A DNA stretch of 64,000 nt from Microbacterium sp. MYb45 (lineage in GTDB: Bacteria > Actinomycetota > Actinomycetes > Actinomycetales > Microbacteriaceae), in the NCBI RefSeq assembly GCF_002979655.1, contig NZ_PCPG01000007.1, positions 1 to 64,000 of the forward strand, written 5' to 3'. A program made the translations under genes and the position numbers. Each line of letters starts with the position of its first letter. The stretch's first letter is position 1. Below, piece after piece: positions 33,956 through 44,448 of this stretch. The notes under the pieces are model-generated. The model saw only the letters and a list, made by a program, of their open reading frames with translations. It had not been told where the DNA came from and did no database searches.

Positions 33956-34243
33956 ATGTCCGTCTTCACCGTCGACACCGAAGCCGTCCACGCCGCGCAC
34001 GGAGCGACCAGAGCCACCATCGAACGACTGCAGACCGAGTCGGCCACGCTCATGGCGCAGTTGCGGCAGCTGCAGTCCTCCTGGGTCGGCAGTGCATCCA
34101 CCGCCTTCCAGGGCTGCGCGGAGCAGTGGCAGGGCGCGCAGCTCCATGTCGAACAGGTGCTCGACTCGATCGGCACCTCGCTCGGGTCGGCAGCCTCTCA
34201 GTACGCGGACGCCGACCAGTACTCGGCCAGCCTGTTCCGCTGA
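33956..34243 (+). CDS. WXG100-family protein (ESAT-6-like), orphan
   Basis: A 95-residue helical-hairpin protein. The turn motif WVG (residues 43-45, SSWVGSAS) sits mid-sequence between two helices, and the C-terminus contains the YxxxD/E export-like pattern in YADAD. Such proteins are substrates of type VII (ESX) secretion. No EccC, EccD or partner WXG gene lies in the window, so the secretion machine must be elsewhere or absent. AAGGAG lies 5 bases before the ATG. A terminator follows at 34264. Confidence 0.88.
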   Translation: MSVFTVDTEAVHAAHGATRATIERLQTESATLMAQLRQLQSSWVGSASTAFQGCAEQWQGAQLHVEQVLDSIGTSLGSAASQYADADQYSASLFR

Positions 34244-34263
34244 ACCTCGCCCGACACGAACGC

Positions 34264-34295
34264 AGAACGCCCCCGGCCGGAGCCGGGGGCGTTCT
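34264..34295. terminator. Bidirectional terminator between WXG100 gene and groEL
   Basis: A perfect 14-base GC-rich stem (34264-34277 with 34282-34295) and a 4-base loop lie between the convergent stops. Confidence 0.8.
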
Positions 34296-34310
34296 GTCAT
34301 GAGGGCTGGA

Positions 34311-35966
<1,656 letters not shown>

Positions 35967-35993
35967 TTAGCACTCAGAGTGTGAGAGTGCTAA
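35967..35993 (-). promoter_or_regulatory. CIRCE operator (HrcA site) of groEL
   Basis: TTAGCACTC (35967-35975), nine spacer bases and GAGTGCTAA (35985-35993) make a perfect CIRCE inverted repeat in the groEL 5' region. HrcA binding here represses the chaperonin until heat stress. Confidence 0.96.
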
Positions 35994-36054
35994 CGCCATT
36001 CTGGCACTCGACACCTTCGAGTGCAAGCCGCCGGAGGCGGGGCGCATCCCGACG

Positions 36055-36633
36055 TCAGGAGGCAGGCGCCTCTTCCGGCGTCTCAGGTGCCGAGGTCGAC
36101 CGATCGAGGCCGATCACGACGGTGAACTGCGTCTGTCCGTCCTCCGTCTGACCGGAGTAGTAGTCGCTCTGCTGCACGGCTGCACCGCCGAGGAGGTCAG
36201 CCAGACCGACGGCTGCCAGTTCGTCCGCGTCTTCGACGTAGAACACGGTCGTGTTGGCGAAATCCTGACTGGAGCTGTCGCCCGCGAAGACGTTGTCAGC
36301 AGCCCAGCCGTTGTTGATGAGCGTGTCGCGCATGCGCGTGTCGGCGCCCTCGTCGGGCGTGCCGTTCAGGATCATCACCGAGATGCTGGGGTCGACGATC
36401 CCCGTCTCCTCCGGCGTCGGCACAGCGCTCGGCGCCGCGTCGGGGAACAGCGAGACACGGCCCATGACCACCAGCGAGCCGAAGATGCCGGCGATGATGA
36501 GCACGAGTGCAGCCACGAACGACCAGAGCAGCACGACCCAGCCGTTCATCCCCGGCGCTTCGGCACGGTGCGCTCCCACCCGTCCGGACGTACGGGGAGC
36601 ATCATCGAAGCGATCGCGGGTGGGCTTTGACAC
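36055..36633 (-). CDS. LytR C-terminal-domain membrane protein, VirR-like
   Basis: A 192-residue protein with a cytoplasmic N-terminus (1-30), one transmembrane helix (about 32-56) and an extracytoplasmic LytR_C domain (about 80-180, ISVMILNGT at its start). The family includes mycobacterial VirR (Rv0431), which binds cell-wall material and limits vesicle release. In mycobacteria VirR also follows a DUF3263 gene, which lies 90 bases away here. It starts with GTG; TAGCAT 6 bases upstream implies leaderless transcription. The C-terminal 15 residues are low complexity. Confidence 0.82.
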   Translation of the reverse strand: MSKPTRDRFDDAPRTSGRVGAHRAEAPGMNGWVVLLWSFVAALVLIIAGIFGSLVVMGRVSLFPDAAPSAVPTPEETGIVDPSISVMILNGTPDEGADTRMRDTLINNGWAADNVFAGDSSSQDFANTTVFYVEDADELAAVGLADLLGGAAVQQSDYYSGQTEDGQTQFTVVIGLDRSTSAPETPEEAPAS

Positions 36634-36722
36634 CCCTCGATGCTAGCGGCACCTTCCTGTCAATCCGTTTCGCCGCCGGGCCGGAGGTGCGCGCGTCGCC
36701 GGCGAGCAGTCACCGGAGAGCC

Positions 36723-36980
36723 TCAGCCGACGAAACCGGGCAGCCGCGCGCTGCGCCGGGTCGCACGCGAATCGCGGAGTCGGCGGAGGCGGCGCACCAG
36801 CATCGGATCGTATTCGAGCGCGGATTCGGAATCGATCAGTCGTCCGAGCAGCTGGTAGTAGCGTGCGGCGCTCATCCCGAGCTGGGCGCGGATGATCTCT
36901 TCCTTCGCCCCGCTGTGACGCGGCCATGCCGCTTCCAGGGCGAGGATCGCGCGATCGCGCTCCGTGAGATCTCCGAGCAT
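36723..36980 (-). CDS. DUF3263 small helix-turn-helix protein
   Basis: An 85-residue protein with the DUF3263 signature: LTERDRAILALEAAWPRHSGAKEEIIR, then LGMSAARYYQLLGRLID, a helix-turn-helix-like arrangement suggesting DNA binding. It is the mycobacterial Rv0430-type neighbour of VirR. Its -10 TAACCT (36987-36992) contains the stop codon of the upstream DUF2332 gene and ends 6 bases before the ATG, so it can be expressed as its own leaderless transcript. Confidence 0.87.
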   Translation of the reverse strand: MLGDLTERDRAILALEAAWPRHSGAKEEIIRAQLGMSAARYYQLLGRLIDSESALEYDPMLVRRLRRLRDSRATRRSARLPGFVG

Positions 36981-36989
36981 GGCTCCAGG

Positions 36990-37982
36990 TTAGGACGCAT
37001 CCGCCGGCAGGCCGGGTCGCCACTCCCACCATCGACCGAGCGGATCCGCGGCCGCGCGGACCCGTCCGTCGAGCGCCACCACGAACCCCCGCCACCGATC
37101 CGCATCGACGGGCGGCTCCCAGGCGTCGGTCACCGCGGGCGGATCGATCGTGATCCAGCGGGCGTCCATGCGCGAGATCCTCGCGATCAGCGCCGTCCGC
37201 TCCACCCGAGGGATGTGCACCAGCACGCCAGGAGTGGTGATGACGAGGGTCGCCTGCGGGGGTGCCGCCGACGCCAGCGCGGCGAGGTGCGTGCCGGCGT
37301 CCCCTTCCATCAGAAGAGGAGGATCACCGGCTGCGATGTCGAGGGCGGCCTCGATGCGCTCCTCGCGCCCCGGCTCCCCCGGCCACACGAGACCGCGCAG
37401 CCAACGCCGATCGCGTTCGTCGGCGGCATCGAGCGGCGCCAGGTCGATCCCGGCACGCCACACCACCTCCGGCATTCGGAGCGCGGGAAACGGACCGGTC
37501 ACCCGGCTCTCGAGCACGACCGTCGAGACGCCGTCCGCCGGGTCGAGGCCTGCGCGGAGCACCCCGTCCTCGTCCACGAAGCGATACGAGTACCGATCGG
37601 GGTAGAGACAGAGTCCCGCCGACGCCCCGATCTCGAGAAGCGCGATCGGCCCCTCGATCTCGGAGAGCACCGGCAGAAGTACCGCGAGACGGAGCGGCTC
37701 GTTCGTCTGCAAAGACCTGCGCGCGCACTCGACGACGATCTCGTCCGCATTCCGGAGCACGAAAGCACGCCACCGCGCATACGGCTCGAGCGGGACGCCG
37801 AGCAGACGGGTCACGGCGAACACGAGCGGCGGCTGGCGCCTCGTCTCCGGGATCCGGAACAGGATGCGCTGCACCTCCTCATCCCCGGCGACCCCCGCCG
37901 CCCACTCGGCATACAGCGCGCTCCGCCCCGGAGCCTCGTCACGGGCGAATCGCGCGTAGCGCTCCTGCACGGCATCCGTCAT
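36990..37982 (-). CDS. DUF2332 protein
   Basis: A 330-residue DUF2332 protein. The segment LLEIGASAGLCLYPDRYSYRF (near 117-136) resembles the glycine-rich motif I of SAM-dependent methyltransferases, and the C-terminal part includes WITIDPPAVT. No substrate is known. CAGAAT, 6 bases before the ATG, is a near-match to the leaderless -10 seen elsewhere. It is transcribed towards the DUF3263 gene and divergently from msrB. Confidence 0.85.
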   Translation of the reverse strand: MTDAVQERYARFARDEAPGRSALYAEWAAGVAGDEEVQRILFRIPETRRQPPLVFAVTRLLGVPLEPYARWRAFVLRNADEIVVECARRSLQTNEPLRLAVLLPVLSEIEGPIALLEIGASAGLCLYPDRYSYRFVDEDGVLRAGLDPADGVSTVVLESRVTGPFPALRMPEVVWRAGIDLAPLDAADERDRRWLRGLVWPGEPGREERIEAALDIAAGDPPLLMEGDAGTHLAALASAAPPQATLVITTPGVLVHIPRVERTALIARISRMDARWITIDPPAVTDAWEPPVDADRWRGFVVALDGRVRAAADPLGRWWEWRPGLPADAS

Positions 37983-38053
37983 CCGTCCATTCTGACGCGC
38001 AGCGCCCGAGGCCTCGTCCGACGAGAGAGAATGGAATCGACTGAGGAGGACAC

Positions 38054-38458
38054 ATGTCGTACAGCGTGGACAAGACCGAAGACGAATGGCGCCGCGAGCT
38101 CGGCGATGAGCAGTACGCCGTGCTGCGTCAGGCCGCGACCGAGCGCGCCTGGACGGGTGAGCTGCTCGATGAGGAGCGCGCAGGCCTCTACACCTGCGGG
38201 GCGTGCAACGCGGAGCTCTTCAAGAGTGGAACCAAATTCGACTCCGGATGCGGCTGGCCGAGCTTCTACGAGTCGATCCGCCCCGACGCGGTCGAACTCA
38301 TCGAGGACGACAGCCTGGGCATGGTGCGAACGGAGGTGCGTTGCGCCAACTGCGGCTCGCACCTCGGTCATGTTTTTCCCGACGGGTTCGGCACGCCGAC
38401 CGGAGATCGTTACTGCATGAACTCGATCGCGATGAACTTCACCCCCGACGCCTCGTGA
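38054..38458 (+). CDS. msrB: Peptide-methionine (R)-S-oxide reductase
   Basis: A 134-residue MsrB that repairs the R-form of methionine sulfoxide in proteins. Zinc cysteines are CGAC (47-50) and CANC (97-100), and the catalytic Cys is in GDRYCMNSIAMNF (near 121); GCGWPSFY is also conserved. GAGGAGG precedes the ATG. It overlaps the following nitroreductase gene by GTGA. Confidence 0.95.
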   Translation: MSYSVDKTEDEWRRELGDEQYAVLRQAATERAWTGELLDEERAGLYTCGACNAELFKSGTKFDSGCGWPSFYESIRPDAVELIEDDSLGMVRTEVRCANCGSHLGHVFPDGFGTPTGDRYCMNSIAMNFTPDAS

Positions 38459-39018
38459 GTGCTCTCGACGCGGTCCGCGCGCGTCAGTCCTGGTCGAAGG
38501 TCGACGAGACGGCGCCGAGCCGTGAAGAGCTGCTGACGTTCGTCGCCGCAGCGGGTCGCGTCGCGGATCACTCCTCGCTCCGTCCGTGGCGGCTCATCGA
38601 ACTGCGCGGAGCGGATCGCGAGATGCTCGGCGCTGCCATCGCCAAAGCTCAGGGAGACGCGACCCCGTCGTCGAAGCCGCTGCGCGCACCGCTGCTGATC
38701 GCGGTCGTCGCCAGCTATCGCAAGAGCGAGAAGGTCCCGCGGTGGGAGCAGGAGGCCGTCGCCTCCGGAGTCGCCCACACCCTGAGCCTGCTCCTCGATG
38801 AAGCCGGCTGGGGCGTCATCTGGCGCACGGGGCACTACACGCGCGCGAAGGCCGTCGCCAAGGCACACGGCCTCGACAAGAACGAGGAACTCCTCGGCTG
38901 GCTGTACGTGGGAGGCAAGCCCGCGGGCAAGAAGCCCGGCCGCCGCAAGGCCGTGGATGCACGCAAGCTGATCACGCGGATGCCGAAGGCCGGGGCGAAG
39001 AAGGCGAAGAAGAAGTAA
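38455..39018 (+). CDS. Nitroreductase-family protein
   Basis: A 187-residue short nitroreductase-fold flavoprotein. The N-terminal FMN-phosphate site is RARQSWSKV with the later VADHSSLRPWRLIEL segment. The HTLSLLLDEAGWGVIWRTGHY region and ELLGWLYVGGK match the family core. The C-terminal 30 residues are Lys/Arg-rich (KKAKKK end), perhaps for nucleic acid or membrane contact. The GTG start overlaps the msrB stop, and coupling with msrB suggests a redox-stress role. Confidence 0.85.
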   Translation: MSALDAVRARQSWSKVDETAPSREELLTFVAAAGRVADHSSLRPWRLIELRGADREMLGAAIAKAQGDATPSSKPLRAPLLIAVVASYRKSEKVPRWEQEAVASGVAHTLSLLLDEAGWGVIWRTGHYTRAKAVAKAHGLDKNEELLGWLYVGGKPAGKKPGRRKAVDARKLITRMPKAGAKKAKKK

Positions 39019-39022
39019 CGCG

Positions 39023-39964
39023 TCAGCGGCGGCGTCTTCGCGGAACGGCGACGATCACGGACGCCACCGCGACGACGACCATGGCGATGACCTGCCAGAG
39101 GGCCGGTCCTGCTGCCGGAGGCCAGATCAGGTCGATCACGACCGACGTCACAAGCTGCCCGAGCACGGAGCCCAGCCCCATCAGGAGCACACCGGTGTGC
39201 GCGACGATGAACGCGCCGAGCAGGATGTAGGCCGCGCCGAGGAACCCGCCCAGGTACAGCCACGGCTCGACGGGGAGCGCATCGGGCATCCCGCGGAAGG
39301 CGATGCTCGTCCCGGCCGCGAGCAGCAGGATGACGGTGCCGGTGATGAAGCTCATCAGAGTCGCGGCGAGCGGCGACTGCACACGCTGCGAAAGGCGACC
39401 GTTCGTGGCCGCCTGCCACGCGATTCCGACTCCGGCGGCGAACGGCAGCAGCAGCATCCACAGCGGCGCGGTGGCGAGCACGTCGCCCGACAACGAGATG
39501 CCGACCGCGGCGAGCGCGAGAACGCCGCCGGCGACCCGGCCGGGGGTGACCGCGACCACGCCCGCAGGGCCGAACCCGATCCGATCGAGCACGAGTCCGT
39601 GCAGGGTCTGGCCCGCGACGACGCCGACGCTGAACAGCGAGACGCCGAGGACCCCGGCGGTCAGCCCCTGGGTGGAGACGGTGAGGGCTCCGCACGCCCC
39701 GCCCAGCAGCATCCAGAACGGGATCGTGTGATGTCGCATGCCGCTCCAGAGGCGTCCTACTCCGCGCCGGGCTGAGGGGATGCAGCAGATCACGGCGACC
39801 AGTGCGAGCAGGCCTACCGAGAACGAGAGGAGGCCCGCCACGATGCCGTCATCGACGCGCACCCCGAGAACGCCGTTGAGCCGGGCCTGGATCGCCGTCA
39901 TGACTCCGATCGCGACGGCCCCGCCGAGTGCCAGGGGCGCGGGGAGTCGACGGGTTTCTGGCAC
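39023..39964 (-). CDS. DMT-superfamily transporter (DUF606/YdcZ tandem)
   Basis: A 313-residue integral membrane protein with ten hydrophobic helices made of two DUF606-like repeats (about 10-150 and 160-305). Each repeat contains an Ala/Gly-rich first helix with a conserved Gln/Asn pattern (MTAIQARLNGVLG and IAWQAATNGRLS). The substrate is unknown. It starts with GTG; TAAGGT at 39971-39976 lies 6 bases upstream (leaderless). Confidence 0.87.
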   Translation of the reverse strand: MPETRRLPAPLALGGAVAIGVMTAIQARLNGVLGVRVDDGIVAGLLSFSVGLLALVAVICCIPSARRGVGRLWSGMRHHTIPFWMLLGGACGALTVSTQGLTAGVLGVSLFSVGVVAGQTLHGLVLDRIGFGPAGVVAVTPGRVAGGVLALAAVGISLSGDVLATAPLWMLLLPFAAGVGIAWQAATNGRLSQRVQSPLAATLMSFITGTVILLLAAGTSIAFRGMPDALPVEPWLYLGGFLGAAYILLGAFIVAHTGVLLMGLGSVLGQLVTSVVIDLIWPPAAGPALWQVIAMVVVAVASVIVAVPRRRRR

Positions 39965-40035
39965 CCGTCGACCTTATCGGAGCCCCAGCCCGCCGTGACG
40001 TGACGGATGTCGGCGGCCGGGGCTACGCTGACGGC

Positions 40036-40662
40036 ATGTGCGCGAGCTACGGTCTCGATCCCCGGTTCACCGATGCGGAAGTCCTCGCCGCCGCCGACGA
40101 TGCGGTGCTCGAGGGCCTGCGTGTCTGGGCGGAGGGGAACGCGGGTGAGACCATCCGTCCGACGGGGAAGAACCTCCGCAACCTCAACCCGGTGATCGTG
40201 CAGCCCGATGCCGCTCCCACATTGGAACCCGCGTGGTGGGGCTTTCTCGTGAACGGTGAGCCGGCGAAGTTCCCCTCGATCAACACGCGATCCGAGCGCC
40301 TGCAGGAGCGCCCGGGCGGAGCGAAGTCGCGGGCCATCGTCCCGGCGACCAGCTGGTACGAGATGCAGAAGCCGTCGCGGCAGTGGAACGAGTTCCTCAT
40401 CGACGAGGGCACGCTCTTCGGCATGGCCGCGGTCACGCAGCGCGGTCGCACCGCCGACGGCGAGTGGTACACGTGCTATTCGATCGTGATGCGCCCCGCT
40501 CCCGACCACCTCGTCGATCTGCACGATCGCATGCCGCTGCTCGTCCCGGCCTCGCTGAGTCACGATTGGCTGACGGCGCCACCGTCGAGGGAGATCATCG
40601 ACGAGGCGATCCTCGCCTCCGACGAGGTGGCCGCACGGGTCCACGCCCGTCCCCGTTCCTGA
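40036..40662 (+). CDS. SRAP-family abasic-site processing protein (YedK/HMCES-like)
   Basis: A 208-residue SOS-response-associated-peptidase-fold protein. Catalytic Cys2 follows the initiator Met (MCASYG) and would form a thiazolidine crosslink with abasic sites in single-stranded DNA. Asn in SINTRSE, Glu in TSWYEMQ (near 111) and His in LHDRMPLLVP (near 161) complete the site. The start at 40036 is required to put Cys at position 2. TACGCT ends 6 bases before the ATG; no LexA box is evident. Confidence 0.93.
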   Translation: MCASYGLDPRFTDAEVLAAADDAVLEGLRVWAEGNAGETIRPTGKNLRNLNPVIVQPDAAPTLEPAWWGFLVNGEPAKFPSINTRSERLQERPGGAKSRAIVPATSWYEMQKPSRQWNEFLIDEGTLFGMAAVTQRGRTADGEWYTCYSIVMRPAPDHLVDLHDRMPLLVPASLSHDWLTAPPSREIIDEAILASDEVAARVHARPRS

Positions 40663-40755
40663 GCCGATCCATCCGCCGCGGGGAGGACATCCTGCTCCGG
40701 AGGACGGTACCTGGGGAGGACGCGCGGCGGCCCGACGCTCCGTAGCGTTGTCCTC

Positions 40756-41667
40756 ATGATCACAGCAGAAGGCCTCACGAAGAGGTTCGGAGACAAGACG
40801 GCCGTCGATGACGTGTCGTTCACCGTCAAGCCGGGCAGCGTCACCGGCTTCCTCGGTCCGAACGGTGCCGGCAAGTCAACCACGATGCGCATGATCGTGG
40901 GCCTCGACCGGCCGACGTCCGGACGCGCCGAGATCGCCGGTCGCGAGTACCGCAAGCTTCGCGCGCCGCTCACCGAGGTCGGCGTCCTCCTCGACGCGAA
41001 GGCCGTGCACACCGGGCGGACGGCACGCAATCACCTTCGGGCGATGGCAGCGACCCACGGGATCCCCTCCTCCCGCGTCGACGAGGTCATCGACCTCGCG
41101 GGCATCGGGTCGGTGGCCCGCAAGCGAGCCGGGAAGTTCTCGCTCGGAATGGGACAGCGCCTCGGCATCGCCTCCGCACTGCTCGGCGACCCCCACACGC
41201 TCATCCTCGACGAGCCCGTCAACGGCCTCGACCCCGAGGGCGTCCGCTGGGTGCGTCAGTTCGTCCGGCACGCGGCGTCCGAGGGACGCACGGTGCTCCT
41301 GTCGAGCCACCTGATGAGCGAGATGGCGCAGACCGCCGACCATGTCATCGTGATGGGTCGCGGCCGGGTGCTGGCGGATGCTCCGCTGGCCGAACTCGTG
41401 CGCTCCTGGACGCAGAACACCGTGCGTGTGCGCACCCCGCGACCCACCGATCTCGCCGCGGTCGTCGGCGGCCCGGGTGTGGAGATCGTGAGCTCGGCTC
41501 CCGACCTCCTCGACATCGTGGGTCTCCCCGCCGCCCGCATCGGCGATCTCGCCGCGGACCGCGGCATCCCGCTGCACGAACTCACCCCCACCACCGGATC
41601 ACTCGAAGACGCCTACCTCGCCCTCACCGGCGACTCCGTCGAGTACCGCACCAAGGAGATCTCATGA
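40756..41667 (+). CDS. ABC transporter ATP-binding protein
   Basis: A 303-residue DrrA/BcrA-type ATPase: Walker A GPNGAGKS (35-42), signature LSLGMGQRL, Walker B LILDEPVNGLDPEG and the H-loop LLSSHLMSE, then a C-terminal dimerisation region (225-303). TAGCGT (40743-40748), 7 bases before the ATG, suggests a leaderless start. It forms an operon with the permease and two-component genes behind it through ATGA overlaps. Such systems usually export or sense peptide antibiotics; the substrate is unknown. Confidence 0.93.
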   Translation: MITAEGLTKRFGDKTAVDDVSFTVKPGSVTGFLGPNGAGKSTTMRMIVGLDRPTSGRAEIAGREYRKLRAPLTEVGVLLDAKAVHTGRTARNHLRAMAATHGIPSSRVDEVIDLAGIGSVARKRAGKFSLGMGQRLGIASALLGDPHTLILDEPVNGLDPEGVRWVRQFVRHAASEGRTVLLSSHLMSEMAQTADHVIVMGRGRVLADAPLAELVRSWTQNTVRVRTPRPTDLAAVVGGPGVEIVSSAPDLLDIVGLPAARIGDLAADRGIPLHELTPTTGSLEDAYLALTGDSVEYRTKEIS

Positions 41668-42479
41668 CCACGACACAGGCACCCGCGCCCGCGCGGCCGC
41701 GCGTCGACACCGGTCGCCGGCTGACCTTCGTCCGCGCCCTGCGTGGCGAGTGGATCAAGCTCGCCACCCTCCGCTCGACGTGGTGGTCCATCGGGATCGC
41801 CGCGGCCCTCACCATCGGGATCTCCGTGCTGATCGCACAGGCGGTCGACATGCCGGGGTTCGAGCCGATCCAGGCCGTCGTCATGCCGATCCAGTTCACG
41901 ATGCTGCTCGCCGGCATCATCGGTGCGATCTCCGTGACGGGCGAGTACTCGACCGGGATGATCCGTTCGACGCTCACCGCGAACCCGATCCGCGGATCGG
42001 TGCTGGCGGCCAAGTCGACCGTGCTCGCGGTCTTCATGTTCCTGTCTTCCCTGGTGATCTTCGGTCTCGCGGCCGTCGCGGTCTCGCTCATCGTGGCGCC
42101 GCGGGATCAGAGCATCGATTGGTCGGACCCGGCCGCGTCGCTCCTGCCCATCGTCGTCTCCTCCCTCGCCATGGCGGTGTTCGCCCTGATCGGAGTCGCC
42201 TTCGGGTTCATCCTGCGTTCGGGGGCCGGAGCCATCGCGGCAACCGTCGGCGTCCTGTTCGTCCTGCCGATCGTGGCGAACTTCTTCTCATTCGCCGGCG
42301 AGGCGTGGGCATGGGTCATCGACGCATCTGCCTACCTGCCCGTAGCAGCTGCGCAGAGCGCGATCCTGCCGAGCGACGGCGCGACACTCGATGCCCCGGT
42401 CGCGTTCCTGACTCTGGCTTGCTGGGTCGCCGGCGGTGCCCTCGTCGCGTGGGGCGTGCTGCGCACCCGCGACGCGTAA
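41664..42479 (+). CDS. ABC-2-type permease
   Basis: A 271-residue permease with six hydrophobic helices, the membrane partner of the preceding ATPase. The N-terminal coupling segment FVRALRGEWIKLATLRSTWW is typical of these ABC-2 subunits. The start overlaps the ATPase stop by ATGA. The kinase gene follows after 10 bases. Confidence 0.92.
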   Translation: MTTTQAPAPARPRVDTGRRLTFVRALRGEWIKLATLRSTWWSIGIAAALTIGISVLIAQAVDMPGFEPIQAVVMPIQFTMLLAGIIGAISVTGEYSTGMIRSTLTANPIRGSVLAAKSTVLAVFMFLSSLVIFGLAAVAVSLIVAPRDQSIDWSDPAASLLPIVVSSLAMAVFALIGVAFGFILRSGAGAIAATVGVLFVLPIVANFFSFAGEAWAWVIDASAYLPVAAAQSAILPSDGATLDAPVAFLTLACWVAGGALVAWGVLRTRDA

Positions 42480-42489
42480 AGTCGCCCCT

Positions 42490-43764
42490 GTGAGCAGAAC
42501 GCGAAGCCGCAGCGACTCGATCCGAGAGGACGAGGAGCTGCGGCTTCCGCGTGCGCCGGGCCTCTTCCGCCGATACTGGGCCCGTCATCCGGTGTTCGCC
42601 GACGTCCTGCTGACGTTGTTCTGCCTGTTCCTCTCGCTCGCCCCGGCGGGTCGGTTCGTCGATGAGTCCGTCCCTGAATCCGCCTACATCGCGCTCAACA
42701 TCGCCACCGTGGCCATGGTCGTCGTGGCGTGCAGCACACTGCTGTGGCGACGGCGGGCGCCGCTCGTTCCCTTCTTCGCGGCCATGATCCTGGGGACGGC
42801 CAGTCTGTTCACCGGGCCGTCCAGTGGCACCATCCTGCTACTCGTGGCCTGTTACGGTCTCGCCGTCTACCGGTCGTCACGCACCGCCTGGACCTCTTAC
42901 GGAATCGGCGCGGTGTGGTTCCTCCTGCTCAGCGGGCTCCTGATGCTCACCGGCGTGATCGTGATGCAGAACGGACTCGACACCGCGCTCAGCTACATCG
43001 TGCTCGGTCTGATCGGCACACTCATCGGCGTCAACGTCGGCGGCCGCAAGCGCTATCTGTCGGCCGTCATCGATCGCTCGCGGCAGCTGCTCGTCGAGCG
43101 TGACCAGCAGGCGCAGCTCGCCGCCGCATCCGAACGGGCCCGCATCGCTCGGGAGATGCACGACATCGTCTCCCACTCGCTGACGGTGATCGTGGCGCTT
43201 TCCGAGGGTGCCGCCGCGACGCCCGACCGCGAGCAGGCACGCAGAGCGGCGATCCACACGGCCGACACCGCTCGTGCGGCCCTGACCGAGATGCGAGCCA
43301 TGCTCGGTGTGCTGCGGGACGACGACTCTCCGCTGCCCCTGGCACCCATGAAGCCCGCGCCGCCGCGCGACACGGTCGAGGCGGCGCAGCGCGCCGGATA
43401 CCCCGCGACGCTCACGGTCGCGGGGCAGGCCGAGGTCTCCCCCGCCGTCGCCCACGCGATCGGGCGGATCGTGCAGGAGGGCGTGACGAACGCGATGCGA
43501 CATGCCCCGACCGCGTCGGCCATCACTGTGCGGCTGGAGTACACACCGGACTCCGTGACGATCGACATCGTCAACGACGGCGCGACCGGTGGCATCGGGA
43601 CCGAAGGTTTCGGGTTGCGCGGCCTCGCCGAGCGCGCCGCTCACGTGCAGGGAAGCGTGGAGTCCGCGCCGACCGACGGGGGACGATGGGTTCTGCGCGC
43701 TGTGCTGCCGACGAAGGCGGCTGCCCCCGCCCCACAAGACGAATCGACGGAGGACGACGGATGA
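42490..43764 (+). CDS. NarL-type sensor histidine kinase
   Basis: A 424-residue kinase with four to six N-terminal membrane helices (35-185) without a large outside domain, then HisKA_3 with phosphoacceptor His224 in REMHDIVSHSL and a HATPase_c domain (about 310-410, GFGLRGLAERAAHVQG). Membrane-only sensors next to ABC exporters often detect cell-envelope stress or antimicrobial peptides. It starts with GTG 10 bases after the permease and overlaps the regulator by ATGA. Confidence 0.93.
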   Translation: MSRTRSRSDSIREDEELRLPRAPGLFRRYWARHPVFADVLLTLFCLFLSLAPAGRFVDESVPESAYIALNIATVAMVVVACSTLLWRRRAPLVPFFAAMILGTASLFTGPSSGTILLLVACYGLAVYRSSRTAWTSYGIGAVWFLLLSGLLMLTGVIVMQNGLDTALSYIVLGLIGTLIGVNVGGRKRYLSAVIDRSRQLLVERDQQAQLAAASERARIAREMHDIVSHSLTVIVALSEGAAATPDREQARRAAIHTADTARAALTEMRAMLGVLRDDDSPLPLAPMKPAPPRDTVEAAQRAGYPATLTVAGQAEVSPAVAHAIGRIVQEGVTNAMRHAPTASAITVRLEYTPDSVTIDIVNDGATGGIGTEGFGLRGLAERAAHVQGSVESAPTDGGRWVLRAVLPTKAAAPAPQDESTEDDG

Positions 43765-44444
43765 CGGATGCGATCAGGGTGATTCTGGTGGACGACCAGG
43801 AGTTGATTCGCGTCGGGTTCCGGATGGTCCTCGAAGCGGAGAGCGACATCGTCGTGGTCGGTGAGGCCGGCGACGGGCGGGCGGCGATCGCGCAGAGCGC
43901 CGCACTCGCACCCGACCTGGTGCTCATGGACATCCGCATGCCGGAGCTGGACGGCATCGCTGCCACCGAGACCATCGTGCGGGATCGCCCTCAGACGAAA
44001 GTGCTCGTGCTGACCACGTTCGACCTCGACGAATACGCCTTCGGCGCCATCCGTGCCGGTGCCAGCGGCTTCCTCCTCAAGGACGCTCAGCGTCACGAGA
44101 TGATCTCCGCCGTCCGCGCCGTACACCGTGGCGATGCCGCGCTCTCTCCCCGGATCACGCGGATGCTCCTCGAGCACGTGACCCCGCAGCTCAGCGCCTC
44201 GTCCTCCCCGACACCGGATGCCGCGGAGAGCGCGGCGCTGGACTCGCTCACCGAACGCGAGAGAGACGTATTCCTCGCGATCGGACGCGGGCTGACCAAC
44301 GCCGAGATCGCCCACACCCTCTACGTCGGCGAATCCACCGTGAAGACGCACGTCGGCCGGGTGCTGGCGAAGCTCCACGCGCGCGATCGCATCCACGCCG
44401 TGATCCTGGCGCACAGACTCGGCCTCGTCGGAAACGAGACCTGA
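43761..44444 (+). CDS. NarL/LuxR-family response regulator
   Basis: A 227-residue regulator: receiver domain (1-120; Asp pair DDQ at 11-13, phosphoacceptor Asp57 in LMDIRMPELDG, Lys near 106) and LuxR helix-turn-helix (160-225; LTERERDVFLAIGRGLTNAEI). It is the cognate partner of the upstream kinase, and the ABC genes are its likely target. It converges on the aldo/keto reductase 4 bases away. Confidence 0.94.
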   Translation: MTDAIRVILVDDQELIRVGFRMVLEAESDIVVVGEAGDGRAAIAQSAALAPDLVLMDIRMPELDGIAATETIVRDRPQTKVLVLTTFDLDEYAFGAIRAGASGFLLKDAQRHEMISAVRAVHRGDAALSPRITRMLLEHVTPQLSASSSPTPDAAESAALDSLTERERDVFLAIGRGLTNAEIAHTLYVGESTVKTHVGRVLAKLHARDRIHAVILAHRLGLVGNET

Positions 44445-44448
44445 GGCC

